A stretch of 64,000 bases of DNA, taken from NCBI GenBank assembly GCA_030682375.1, contig JAUXOL010000021.1, forward strand, positions 124,001-188,000, read 5' to 3'. The position numbers were made by a program, and so were the translations under genes. Shown here piece after piece: positions 53,099-62,150 of the stretch (its first letter is position 1; each line of letters begins with the position of its first letter). Source of the DNA: Gallionella sp. Lineage in GTDB: Bacteria > Pseudomonadota > Gammaproteobacteria > Burkholderiales > Gallionellaceae. The notes under the pieces are model-generated. The model was given only the letters and a program-made list of their open reading frames with translations. It was not told where the DNA came from and ran no database searches.

Positions 53099-55593
53099 TC
53101 GCCTCTCCCTGCCACGTCCTTTTCGAGAAGATGCGCATCCAATTGATCGAAAAGTTTATCGATCCCCCTTTGGGCCTCTCGTGCTCCGGACATATCACCA
53201 TCCCGCGCAGCATGTTCGATAGAGGCACATGCATTTGCCAGACTCTTCGCCCCGATCATGCGGCAAGACCCACTCATTCGATGAGCAACTCGTTCCAGAC
53301 TGGCATGATCATTCTGTTCCAACATCTTGATCAAATTGGCGCGGTCGGCATGAATATGTGACTGAAAGTCCTTCAGCACCTGAATTTGAACAGCCTTGTC
53401 CATCACGATCATGTTCAACATCTCATAATCGATTGGCCCGGGCTCTTCATCGCCCTGGGTAACAGACTCCTCGCTTGTTTCCGCGATCGACAGCCATTTT
53501 CCCAACACCTTTCTAAGCTGCATCAGGTCAGCCGGCTTGACCAGCAACTCATCCATACCTGCGCCATGGCAGCGCCCGACCTCTTCCGCAAGCGCATTCG
53601 CAGTCCATGCGATGATCGGTATTCGATGGCGCGACTCTGCGATTTCGATCTGCCTTATTTCCTGAGCGAGTGCATAGCCGTCCATCTCGGGCATATGGCA
53701 ATCAGTGATCACCATCGCAAAATTACCATCTCGCCACATTGAGAGTGCGACGTTCCCATTCTCCGCCGTTTCGGCACGAAGACCGAGCAACCTGATCTGA
53801 CGCGCCAACAACTCCCGGTTGGTCGGATGGTCATCCACCGCCAACACCACGGGAGCATCCTCGCGGTCCAGCAGTAACGGTTTTACATCTCGCTGCCTCA
53901 CTTCAAGATGCATGTTCCGAACCTCTTCCCCCGGAACGCCTGAACTGGGCAATGTCAGCGTGATGCTGAAAATGGAGCCCTGCCCCAACTCACTATTTAG
54001 CGCGATCTGTCCATCCATCATTTCTGCCAGTCGGCGACATATCGCCAGCCCCAATCCGGTCCCCCCATACATGCGCGCTGTATCTGCACTTTCCTGGCGA
54101 TAGCGCTGGAACAATCGCCCCTGGACATTCTGGGATATCCCCTTACCCGTGTCTTTGACGGAGAATCGTATGCGATCACCGCCTTCAAGATGATTCAACA
54201 GTTCGGCGCGCAACTCGATTTCACCGTAGACCGTGAATTTGATCGCATTACTGACAAAGTTGTTGAGCACTTGCGAAAGACGCAGCGAATCGACTAAATA
54301 AGCCGCGTCAAGCCGGACATCGGTGTGTTGCCAAAGAAGCAAGGACTTCGCACTAGCCACACGCGAGTATGTATTGACTACATCTTGCAGCATCTGCTGG
54401 ATCGAAGTGGGGCGAGGAGAGAGCTCCAGCTTCCCCTCTTCGATCTTCGACCAATCGAGGATATCACTGACGATGCGCAACAATCCCCTGCCGGAATCCC
54501 AGGCTGCATCCAAGGTATCGCGCTGCTCGTTATCAAGCTCCGTCAAGGAAAGCAACTCCAGCATTCCGAGCATTCCGGTAAGCGGAGTACGGATTTCATG
54601 GCTCATGGTAGCGAGGAACGAATCTTTGGCGCTATTAGCCTTCTCTGCGGCCAGTTTCAGCTCATTGAGGAATTTTTCTTTTGCCTTCGCTTCGCTGACA
54701 TCATTGATCACCCATATTTCACTGCCGGACTGGCTATTTGAATCGAGCGACTTGGCGATCAGATGACTCCAGAATTCCTCGCCATCCTGACGCAACATTC
54801 GAGACTCGACGTTGAATACCTCATCTTCGGCCAAACGTTCCTTCGCGACATCGATCAACGACAGGCCTGAATCCGCGGTACGCAGCAAATTCTGCATCGT
54901 AGTAGCGATCATGGCGTCCGGCGACGCATATTTGAACATCTCGGCCGATTTCGGATTGGCGCGAACAATGCTCCCACCTACAGAAAACACTATCCCAACC
55001 TGAACATTGTCAAGTATGGATTGCAATTCCGAGGTGCGCTGCTGCACTCGCTGCTCAAGCTCTTCATAGACCTGGACATTTTCCATGGTAACGGCCGTAA
55101 TATCCGCGAGCGCTTGCAGAACCTTAACCTGCTCCGGAGATGGAAGATGTTGCGTAGCCCAATAGTTGCCAATCGCACCAACAGGATCGAGCGTGCGGAT
55201 CGGCACCATTGCGAGACTACGCACAAAGGTCGGTCGATAGGCATCGGCAGGAATGCGCGGATCGGCATAGATGTCCTCAATCACGGCAGGCTGCCTATTG
55301 AGCATGGCCCAGCCGCTGATGCAGGCGCTCATCGGAAAACGCTGTCCTTTCCACAAAGGACTAATGGCATCTTCCTCGGCATAGAAACACTTTCCGTTAT
55401 CACGCAACACGAACGTTGCGCCATCCGCGCCCGTTAATTTGCGCGCCGCATGCCGTACGATCTCCATTACCGTATCCAAATCACGTGCAAGGGAAAGTAA
55501 TTGCACGACCTCTACCAATTCCTCCATGGCGTGCGCATACCAGAGACTCGGCTCATGCTCTTTCTGACCTCCGGAATCAAGATTCTCATCCAT
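53095..55593 (-). CDS. Hybrid histidine kinase: GAF-PAS-HisKA-HATPase-REC-Hpt
   Basis: 832-residue cytoplasmic hybrid kinase without membrane segments. GAF (about 25-185), PAS (about 200-310), HisKA with H332 (ATMSHEIRTPLTG), HATPase with DTGKGI and GGTGLGLAI, a receiver with D631 (MVITDCHMPEMDG), and an Hpt domain with the relay His in RVAHRMSGSCRMIG. Together they form a full internal phosphorelay. The start at 55593 was set by TAGGAG eight bases upstream; 55629 is less likely. It overlaps the EAL gene by ATGA, so that protein is the natural phosphorylation partner. Confidence 0.94.
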   Translation of the reverse strand: MDENLDSGGQKEHEPSLWYAHAMEELVEVVQLLSLARDLDTVMEIVRHAARKLTGADGATFVLRDNGKCFYAEEDAISPLWKGQRFPMSACISGWAMLNRQPAVIEDIYADPRIPADAYRPTFVRSLAMVPIRTLDPVGAIGNYWATQHLPSPEQVKVLQALADITAVTMENVQVYEELEQRVQQRTSELQSILDNVQVGIVFSVGGSIVRANPKSAEMFKYASPDAMIATTMQNLLRTADSGLSLIDVAKERLAEDEVFNVESRMLRQDGEEFWSHLIAKSLDSNSQSGSEIWVINDVSEAKAKEKFLNELKLAAEKANSAKDSFLATMSHEIRTPLTGMLGMLELLSLTELDNEQRDTLDAAWDSGRGLLRIVSDILDWSKIEEGKLELSPRPTSIQQMLQDVVNTYSRVASAKSLLLWQHTDVRLDAAYLVDSLRLSQVLNNFVSNAIKFTVYGEIELRAELLNHLEGGDRIRFSVKDTGKGISQNVQGRLFQRYRQESADTARMYGGTGLGLAICRRLAEMMDGQIALNSELGQGSIFSITLTLPSSGVPGEEVRNMHLEVRQRDVKPLLLDREDAPVVLAVDDHPTNRELLARQIRLLGLRAETAENGNVALSMWRDGNFAMVITDCHMPEMDGYALAQEIRQIEIAESRHRIPIIAWTANALAEEVGRCHGAGMDELLVKPADLMQLRKVLGKWLSIAETSEESVTQGDEEPGPIDYEMLNMIVMDKAVQIQVLKDFQSHIHADRANLIKMLEQNDHASLERVAHRMSGSCRMIGAKSLANACASIEHAARDGDMSGAREAQRGIDKLFDQLDAHLLEKDVAGRGE

Positions 55594-56098
55594 GACTACG
55601 CTCCTAAAGTAGCTCCCCTCTTCTTGCAACGAAACCCCTTAATTTACAAGGCGATAACTACAAAAAAGTCAGCATGATCAAACCATACCCCGCTGCAGCG
55701 GTGGGAGTAAATCCTCCCGATGTGCATTTGTCGCGAGACAACTCTCTTGCTCGTACAGCACTAGCAAAAAGGGAGACCGAAAAGGCCCCCCTAGTGTTTG
55801 GAGGAGAGTATGAAGGTCTCTGGTGGAGACCTTTGCCGATAACACTAAGGTGCATTCTATTTCTGGCCTAGCAAATGTATATATGCCGAAATACATAGAC
55901 CTATCGGCCTAGGAATTTCCCTAGGATGCAACTTCAAGCGAAATGCACTGCGCATTCCAAATAATTCAGAAATCTCCTCGTTAGCGTATATCCGAAACGG
56001 GTCGATAACGGAATTGTGAAAGAGCTACATTGACAGTCCGCTTAGGCCGAGGAGCAGACCGCCCTACTTATCTCAGTGCAGCAGTTCACCGTTCGATA
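55594..56098. promoter_or_regulatory. Long intergenic leader with several hairpins upstream of the hybrid kinase
   Basis: 505 bp without a credible gene. On the minus strand, toward the kinase, it contains AAGGTCTC/GAGACCTT (55813-55833), GGGAG/CTCCC (55703-55718) and the perfect palindrome CCGCTGCAGCGG (55690-55701), with a run of six T residues 13 bases further. This may be a structured 5' leader. No known c-di-GMP riboswitch consensus was recognised. Confidence 0.4.
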
Positions 56099-56362
56099 CT
56101 AAGCTACAGAAAACAGCCACTCCCGGCTCCCGTTCCTCCCAGCCCATTTAAGGAAGCGGGAAAGCCGGGAATGCAGGTGAGTTGTCACCCAGCCCAAGGC
56201 AACATATTTCAGAGTTTCCACTAACGCCCTGCGCTCGACCTCCTCGCGGGGGACTCTATCCAGGTACTCCATGATGGCAGCACGGCCCTCAAAGAACTGA
56301 CGCGCATCCTCATCAAGTTGGGCGAAAGCCTCTACACCCTTTCGCTCAATCGGCATGACCAC
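56099..56362 (-). CDS. Hypothetical small protein, possibly a remnant
   Basis: 87-residue soluble protein of unknown function, mostly helical and charged (VEAFAQLDEDARQFFEGRAAIMEYLDRVPREEVERRALVE). It begins at a GTG touching the end of the truncated nucleotidase (TGAGTG junction), with an ATG two codons later, as if both were once one operon. No promoter is evident now because the upstream gene is broken. Confidence 0.5.
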   Translation of the reverse strand: MVMPIERKGVEAFAQLDEDARQFFEGRAAIMEYLDRVPREEVERRALVETLKYVALGWVTTHLHSRLSRFLKWAGRNGSREWLFSVA

Positions 56363-56700
56363 TCAGGAACTCTCGTTAGCGACACCGTGAGGCACGTGAC
56401 CGGTAGCAACATGTTGGCGGGCGGATTCGCAATGCTCCTGCTGGTCATCGAAGAAGATGTCCGCCCCGAATGCCTTGAGGAAGCCCCCCTTGTCCATGCC
56501 GCCGAGAAATAGGGCCTCGTCGATGCGAATGTTCCAAGCGCGGAGAGTGCGAATGACCCGCTCGTGTGCGGGAGCGCCACGAGCCGTAATCAGAGCCGTG
56601 CGGATGGGGGATGTGTCTGCGGGATAGTCGAGTTGTATCTGGTGCAACATCGCGAGGAAATTCTTGAAGGGGCCTCCAACCGCCTCAAATATCGGCAGCA
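56363..56700 (-). pseudogene. 3' remnant of a 5'-nucleotidase gene (5_nucleotid family)
   Basis: The open frame encodes FEAVGGPFKNFLAMLHQIQ, TALITARGAPAHERVIRTLRAWNIRIDEALFLGGMDKGGFLKAFGADIFFDDQ and GHVPHGVAN. This is the C-terminal third of the cytosolic 5'-nucleotidase family (IMP/AMP-type), including the haloacid-dehalogenase-like FFDDQ motif. The N-terminal two thirds, including the nucleophile region, are missing. The remnant begins exactly where the preceding kinase gene ends. Confidence 0.85.
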
Positions 56701-58781
56701 ACACCTGTCGGCTGCTTGATCGGCAGTATCACCCTGAACACCGAGCCCTTGCCCAGCGTACTTTCCACTTCGAATTTTCCGTGATGCTTCTGGATGATGC
56801 TGAAGGAAACGGACAACCCCAGCCCGGTTCCTTCTCCGACCGGCTTGGTGGTGAAGAAGGGATCGAATATCCGGTTCAGGTTTTCCGACGGGATACCCTT
56901 TCCGCTGTCGGCTATCTCGATCCACACATGGTCGTTGCGGGCCCCTGTCCGGATCGTAATCTGGCCCTTGATTTCGATCGCCTGAGCGGCATTGACCAGG
57001 AGATTCATGAATACCTGGTTCAATTGGGGAAGCAAGCACTCCACCGGCGGTAGCTCGCCGTATTCCTTTACCACTTCGCACTTGTACTTGAGTTCATTCC
57101 AGATCACGCTAAGCGTACTGTCGAGTCCGTGGTGAATATCCTCCTGCATCCATTTTTCTTCAGTGTCGATGCGCGAAAAATCCTTGAGGTTACGCACGAT
57201 CTGCTTCACCCGATCAATCCCTTCCTGAGACTCGCCCAGCAGCACCACCACGTCCTGCTTCAGGTAAGCGAGATCGGCATCCCGCTCCAGTTCCGACACC
57301 CCGGCGAATTGGTCTTGCTTGTCGGACAAGGCAAGCTTTGCCTTTTCGTAAGCCTCCAGCATGGCAAGGAGCGTGGCGACATAGCTGGCGAGCACACCCA
57401 AATTGGACTGGATATAGCCGATGGGATTGTTGATCTCGTGCGCCACCCCTGCCGCGAGTATGCCGATAGAGGCCATTTTTTCGGATTGCATCAGCTGGCT
57501 TTGGGTCTGCTTCAGCTTGGCATTGAGTTCATGCAACTCGGCGTTGACATGGGTAAGCTCCAGCATGCGTTGCTGTGCTTCCAGTTCGATACGTTTGTCC
57601 TCGGTGATGTCCTGCATCGTTCCTTGCATCTTTACGGCAAGCCCGTTTTCATTGCGAGATATCTCGGCCTGCTCATGCACAAAACGCACCGTGCCGTCCG
57701 GCAACAGGATGCGGTGATCCAGGCTATATGAATAGCCTCGCTCCAGCGCCTCTCGCACCTTACTCTCCACGATCTGCCTGTCTTCGGGATGTACGGCCTG
57801 CATGAAAACATCGTAAGTCGCGACCAACTGCTGCGGCGCGAATCCAAGGATGCGGAAAATCTCATCCGAGCAGCCCATCGTGTTATTGACGACGTCCCAC
57901 TCCCAGTTTCCGAGATGAGCGATGCGCTGGGCTTCGATCAATCGGGCGGTTTCCTGTTGCAGCTTCAACTGCTCCTGTTGCAACTTTTCGGCCATGTTAT
58001 TGATGCCGCGGACCAGAATATCGATTTCGGTCACCGCCGCCGATACGGCGGCGCGCGCTTCAAATCGGCCTTCGCCCAGCCGCTGTACGACATCGCTCAA
58101 CTTGCGGATGGGGTATGTGATTTTGCGGCTGCCCAGATAGATCAATCCGATCGGGAACATCAGAAACAACACCGTAAATCCCACCGTCAGCCAGAGCATC
58201 TGCGACTTGTGTTGCTCGGTGTGCAAACGGCTCATTTCCACAATGACCGCGCCGATCTGTTCTGCGTCATGACTGGCATCCTGTTCATCCAGCACCACTT
58301 GCGCCGGATGAATTGGGTGGTATATCCGCAAGCTCTCTCTGCTGCGATAGATCGGCACCTGCAAATTGACCGTGCTCTTGATCTTGTCGACTCGCGCCGT
58401 GCTGGGCGGTCTGTCTGCAGATATGTCGGCATCCGGAATCGCCGCACCTTCGTCGCCCGCGACATTTTCCGGCACTCCGAAAAATTCTCCCGCATCGACC
58501 AGCACGCGAGAAGCGCCATCAAGGATGATCACGCCCTGCACATCAGGTTGCCGCAAGACTCCCTGCGCAATATTTTGCAAGAATGGCTGATTATTGGCGA
58601 ACACTCCGTATTCGCTGCCGGAAGCAAGCTGACGGGCGATAAGCTGGCCGCGTTCCAGCAGATTGCGATCCAGGCCGGAAAAATTATCCTGCAGGAAGAA
58701 CAGCTCCAGACTGACCGTGATGATCAGCAGCGGCGTCAGAGTGAGCCATGCGACATATTGACGAATGCTGTATTGGTTCAT
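56685..58781 (-). CDS. Membrane sensor histidine kinase: dCache/HAMP-PAS-HATPase
   Basis: 698-residue kinase. Membrane segments at about 12-32 and 200-220 bracket a periplasmic sensor; HAMP (about 222-275), PAS (about 285-405), a coiled coil, and an NtrB-like kinase core follow. The phospho-acceptor His is in GVAHEINNPIGYIQSNLG and the ATP-binding motifs are NAAQAIEIKG, DSGKGIPS and GTGLGLSVS. It has no receiver, so it should phosphorylate separate proteins such as the tandem receivers encoded just upstream on the same strand. Its last residues run into the 5'-nucleotidase remnant. Confidence 0.94.
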   Translation of the reverse strand: MNQYSIRQYVAWLTLTPLLIITVSLELFFLQDNFSGLDRNLLERGQLIARQLASGSEYGVFANNQPFLQNIAQGVLRQPDVQGVIILDGASRVLVDAGEFFGVPENVAGDEGAAIPDADISADRPPSTARVDKIKSTVNLQVPIYRSRESLRIYHPIHPAQVVLDEQDASHDAEQIGAVIVEMSRLHTEQHKSQMLWLTVGFTVLFLMFPIGLIYLGSRKITYPIRKLSDVVQRLGEGRFEARAAVSAAVTEIDILVRGINNMAEKLQQEQLKLQQETARLIEAQRIAHLGNWEWDVVNNTMGCSDEIFRILGFAPQQLVATYDVFMQAVHPEDRQIVESKVREALERGYSYSLDHRILLPDGTVRFVHEQAEISRNENGLAVKMQGTMQDITEDKRIELEAQQRMLELTHVNAELHELNAKLKQTQSQLMQSEKMASIGILAAGVAHEINNPIGYIQSNLGVLASYVATLLAMLEAYEKAKLALSDKQDQFAGVSELERDADLAYLKQDVVVLLGESQEGIDRVKQIVRNLKDFSRIDTEEKWMQEDIHHGLDSTLSVIWNELKYKCEVVKEYGELPPVECLLPQLNQVFMNLLVNAAQAIEIKGQITIRTGARNDHVWIEIADSGKGIPSENLNRIFDPFFTTKPVGEGTGLGLSVSFSIIQKHHGKFEVESTLGKGSVFRVILPIKQPTGVAADI

Positions 58782-58955
58782 CAGCCATACTCCCCGCCTG
58801 CAATAACAGCGATAGCTTTCCGGTCCAGCGACCAGTCATCGGCAAGGCGAGACTCAGCTATTTGTCTTGCCGGAGAACCCGATCCCATCGCCACCTCCCT
58901 GAGGTGTATCGCAAGCGTCCGCCCGCCTCGCCCTGCGCGAGTCCGCCGATGCGAC

Positions 58956-59882
58956 TTAATGCGCCATCAGTTCGGCGAGATGGCGATTTTCCCGCAGCAG
59001 ATTGCGGTAAGCCACCGCCTGCGAGATCGTGTTTTTCAGTTCGTATTCGCGCCAAGGCTTGGCGATGTAGCCGTATATCTCCGAGTCGTTGATCGCCTTG
59101 ACCAGCACATTCTTGTCGGCATGACCGGAAAACAGGATGCGCGTCGCATCCGGCTGTATTTGTCGGACAGCATCCAGAAAACGCAACCCGTCCATTTCCG
59201 GCATCAGATAGTCCGCGATCACTACGTCGTAGCTCACTTGCCTTGCGCGCTCCAACGCTTGCAGGGGCGAGGTGTCGGTATGCACGTTAAATCGAAAATC
59301 GCGATGCGCCGACGAAAGTTCCGGATCATCCGCATACAGCAACGCGGCATGCAAGTCGTCGAAGCGCTCGCGCACGGTCAGGTTACGCGCCACCGCACTC
59401 AGCACATTGGGCTCGTCATCGACCACCAGCACCTGATACAGCTTGTCCGGGTCCTCTGCGCGCTGCCAATGCCGCTCCCTGCGGCAAAGTTCGGCCAGAC
59501 GCCTGTTCTCCAGCAGGATGGAGCGGTGCGCCAGCGCCTGTGCCAGCGTCGCAACCAGTTCGGCGCTGTCCCAAGGCTTGCCGATGAAGCGGTAAATATG
59601 CGTTTCGTTGATCGCTCCGACCACTGCCCCGAAATCGGCTTCGCCGCTCAGCACCAGACGTGCCGCATCCGGCTGCAATTTGCCGAACTGCTTGAGGAAC
59701 TGAATGCCGTTCATCCCGGGCATCTGGTAATCGGCGATCACCAGATCGAACTGCGCATGAATGCAATGCTCAAGCGCCGCGTCCGGCTTATCGAACGTCT
59801 CGACCAGGTATTCCCCGAGCAATTCGCGCCGCAGCGCATTTAGCACATTCTGCTCATCGTCGACTATCAGTATCCGGTTCAT
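58956..59882 (-). CDS. Tandem-receiver response regulator
   Basis: 308-residue protein made of two receiver domains and a helical linker, with no output domain. Receiver 1 (about 1-120) has DLVIADYQMPGMNG and KPWD; receiver 2 (about 155-280) has DVVIADYLMPEMDG and KPWREYEL. The KPW variant of the Lys motif is shared with the HD-GYP and other receivers in this cluster. It may act as a phosphate sink or as an adaptor. The start at 59882 follows GGGGAGGGC. Confidence 0.93.
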   Translation of the reverse strand: MNRILIVDDEQNVLNALRRELLGEYLVETFDKPDAALEHCIHAQFDLVIADYQMPGMNGIQFLKQFGKLQPDAARLVLSGEADFGAVVGAINETHIYRFIGKPWDSAELVATLAQALAHRSILLENRRLAELCRRERHWQRAEDPDKLYQVLVVDDEPNVLSAVARNLTVRERFDDLHAALLYADDPELSSAHRDFRFNVHTDTSPLQALERARQVSYDVVIADYLMPEMDGLRFLDAVRQIQPDATRILFSGHADKNVLVKAINDSEIYGYIAKPWREYELKNTISQAVAYRNLLRENRHLAELMAH

Positions 59883-59896
59883 GGCAGCCCTCCCCA

Positions 59897-60820
59897 TCAA
59901 CGTTTACTTCTCAGCCGCAACAGGTCGGCGAGAATGCGATTGTCCAGTTCCAGTTCGCGATGCGTCAGCGCCCGGTCGATCGCTGCGCGCAACTCATAGT
60001 CGCGCCAAGGCTTGCCGATAAAGCAGCTGACGCTGGCACGATTCACTGCGGAAACCAGCACGTTCACATCAACCGTGCCGCTGAGCAAGATGCGCACCGC
60101 ATCCGGCTGCGCGTCCCGGAACAAGCTCAGGAACTCGATGCCGTTCATTCCCTGCATTGCATAATCGCTGAGGATCACGTCGAACTGGCGTTCCTGCGCC
60201 GCCTGAATGGCCGCATCGACCTGATCGAAGGTATGCACCTCGATCTGGTACATGCCAAAAGCGCCCTGGCTATAGGATGCATCCAGCTCCCGTTTCAGCG
60301 CCCGCAGCACATTCTGCTCGTCGTCCACGATCATCAGCAAGTATTTGTCCTTGCGTTTCAACTGGTGGTGCAATCCGAAGCGTTCGAGATACTCCTTCGC
60401 CAGCCGCCGGTTTTCGTAGCGCAGCTCGTAATGCCGGAGCGCCTGCCATAACGCGCTTTTCAGATCGTACTCATGCCATGGTTTGTCGATAAAGAAGTCG
60501 ATATGTGCTTCGTTGATCGCCCGCATCATGTCCTGCATGTCGGCATGTCCGCTCAGGATGATGCGCGCAGCATCAGGCTGTATCTCGCGGAACGCCCTGA
60601 GGAAATCGATGCCGTTCATTTCCGGCATGCGGTTGTCGGAGATCACCACGTCGAAATAGCCGTCCGGCTCTCTGGCGCGCGCCAGTGCGGCGACGGGGGA
60701 AACAAACGCCTCGATCTCCAATCCTTCATGGCCGACATAGGGCTGGTTCATCAGTTCGCGCCGCAATGCGGCAAGGATGAAGTCGTCGTCGTCGAGCAAA
60801 AGGATACGATAACTGTTCAT
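59897..60820 (-). CDS. Tandem-receiver response regulator
   Basis: 307-residue protein with two receivers: DVVISDNRMPEMNG with KPWHEYDL, then DVILSDYAMQGMNG with KPWRDYEL. Acidic phospho-acceptors are intact in both; the second has Gln in place of the usual Pro after the Met. No output domain. It lies 14 bp before the other tandem-receiver gene and 10 bp after the HD-GYP gene, so the run is one operon. The two proteins are paralogues. Confidence 0.93.
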   Translation of the reverse strand: MNSYRILLLDDDDFILAALRRELMNQPYVGHEGLEIEAFVSPVAALARAREPDGYFDVVISDNRMPEMNGIDFLRAFREIQPDAARIILSGHADMQDMMRAINEAHIDFFIDKPWHEYDLKSALWQALRHYELRYENRRLAKEYLERFGLHHQLKRKDKYLLMIVDDEQNVLRALKRELDASYSQGAFGMYQIEVHTFDQVDAAIQAAQERQFDVILSDYAMQGMNGIEFLSLFRDAQPDAVRILLSGTVDVNVLVSAVNRASVSCFIGKPWRDYELRAAIDRALTHRELELDNRILADLLRLRSKR

Positions 60821-60830
60821 GGCGTCATGA

Positions 60831-62150
60831 CTAGATCGTGTGGGTAAAGATCGCCAGCGGCTCGCCCGCCGACGCCTCGAATTCCTTGATCTCGCGGATA
60901 TGCCCCGCATTCAGTACGGTGTCCTTCAACAGCAACAGCATGCCGTCCTTGGTGATCACGTCGTGCGTCAGCAGCATGCCTTCGTGCAACTGGTTGCTGG
61001 TCATCTGAAATTCGGCCGCGATGTTCCCATATTGTGCGGAACGGCCAATGATGCTGCGGAATGCCTCGACGACCGCGGGGTCGTAGCGCAAGCCGCTGCC
61101 ATTGGCAAGCGTATCGAGTGCATCTTCCGCCCTCATCCTGTCATGGCCGAGCAGCCCCTCCTGCAGGGCGTCGTAATCGCTGGCGACCAGCAGGATGCGC
61201 GCGCCCAGCGGAATGGCATCGCCGCGCAGCCCGGAGCGGTTGCCCATCCCGTCATAGTGTTCGCGGTGATAGCGGATCAGTTCGGAGGCCTGCACCAGCG
61301 GATCGAGCGCCATCAATGCCGCCGCCGCACGCAGCGGGTGCTTGTCGAATTCGGCGCGCTCGGCATACGGCAGCTCGAAATAAGGCTGCTCCAGCAAACG
61401 GTCCGGCAGACCTATCTTGCCGATGTTGTGCAACAAAGCGGCCGTTTCTATCGTCTGGATGTGGCCCTCAGACAGCCCCATCTGCTGGGCGATATTGCGG
61501 CACAGTTGCGCCACCCGGCGCGAGTGTCCGGCCATCGCCCCCTTGCGCAGTTCCATCAGGTTGGCAAACACCTGGATGGTGGCGAAGTAGTCTTTTTTCA
61601 GGTGTTCGTGCGCCTGTGCCAGCGAGTCCATGGCAGCGCGCAACTCCTCGGTACGCTGACGCACCTTGTCCTCCAGGCTGGCATTGAGCAGCTTCAACTC
61701 TTCGTTCTGTTGGCGCGTCAGCGCTTCAAGACGCTGCTTATCGGCCAGCAGCTGCTTGCGCTCCAGCGCATCGCGCACGATCAGCACGATGTCATTGTCG
61801 TCCCAGGGCTTGGAGATGTAGCGATATATCTCGCCGCGATTGATCGCGGCGATGGTCGAGGTCAGGTCGGCGTATCCGGTCAGCAGGATGCGTATCGCCT
61901 CCGGGCTCTTCATCCGCACCTGTTCGAGCAGCTCGGCACCGGTCATCTTCGGCATGCGCATGTCGGAGATCACCAGATCGACGGATTCCGTCTCCATCAA
62001 GGCGAGCGCCTCCGCGCCAGTCTCGGAGGTCAGTATCCGATAACCGAGCGGAAGGAACAGGCGCTTCAGCGAGTTGAGGATATTGGCTTCATCGTCGACG
62101 AACAACAATGTCGCCGGCTCGTTTGCAGGGAGTATCGCTTCCTGGTTCAT
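60831..62150 (-). CDS. Receiver-HD-GYP protein with degenerate active-site motifs
   Basis: 439-residue RpfG-like protein. Receiver (about 14-130, with DLVISDMRMPKMTG and KPWDDND), a coiled coil (about 140-185) and an HD-GYP-like domain (about 190-370). The HD pair is H241-N242 (LLHNIGKIGLPD) and the GYP motif reads GNR (HYDGMGNRSG); H209, H271, H295, H298 and D325 are kept. It may be a weak or inactive c-di-GMP phosphodiesterase or a binding effector. The start overlaps the kinase stop by ATGA. Confidence 0.9.
   Translation of the reverse strand: MNQEAILPANEPATLLFVDDEANILNSLKRLFLPLGYRILTSETGAEALALMETESVDLVISDMRMPKMTGAELLEQVRMKSPEAIRILLTGYADLTSTIAAINRGEIYRYISKPWDDNDIVLIVRDALERKQLLADKQRLEALTRQQNEELKLLNASLEDKVRQRTEELRAAMDSLAQAHEHLKKDYFATIQVFANLMELRKGAMAGHSRRVAQLCRNIAQQMGLSEGHIQTIETAALLHNIGKIGLPDRLLEQPYFELPYAERAEFDKHPLRAAAALMALDPLVQASELIRYHREHYDGMGNRSGLRGDAIPLGARILLVASDYDALQEGLLGHDRMRAEDALDTLANGSGLRYDPAVVEAFRSIIGRSAQYGNIAAEFQMTSNQLHEGMLLTHDVITKDGMLLLLKDTVLNAGHIREIKEFEASAGEPLAIFTHTI

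Noticed and set aside
55594..56098. GEMM-type c-di-GMP riboswitch before the hybrid kinase
   Set aside because: Hairpins are present, but the conserved GEMM core and tetraloop-receptor sequences were not found.
50782..56700. Attachment-site duplication of the tRNA-Ser 3' end
   Set aside because: No second copy of TCGAATCTCACAGCTTCC was found in the window.
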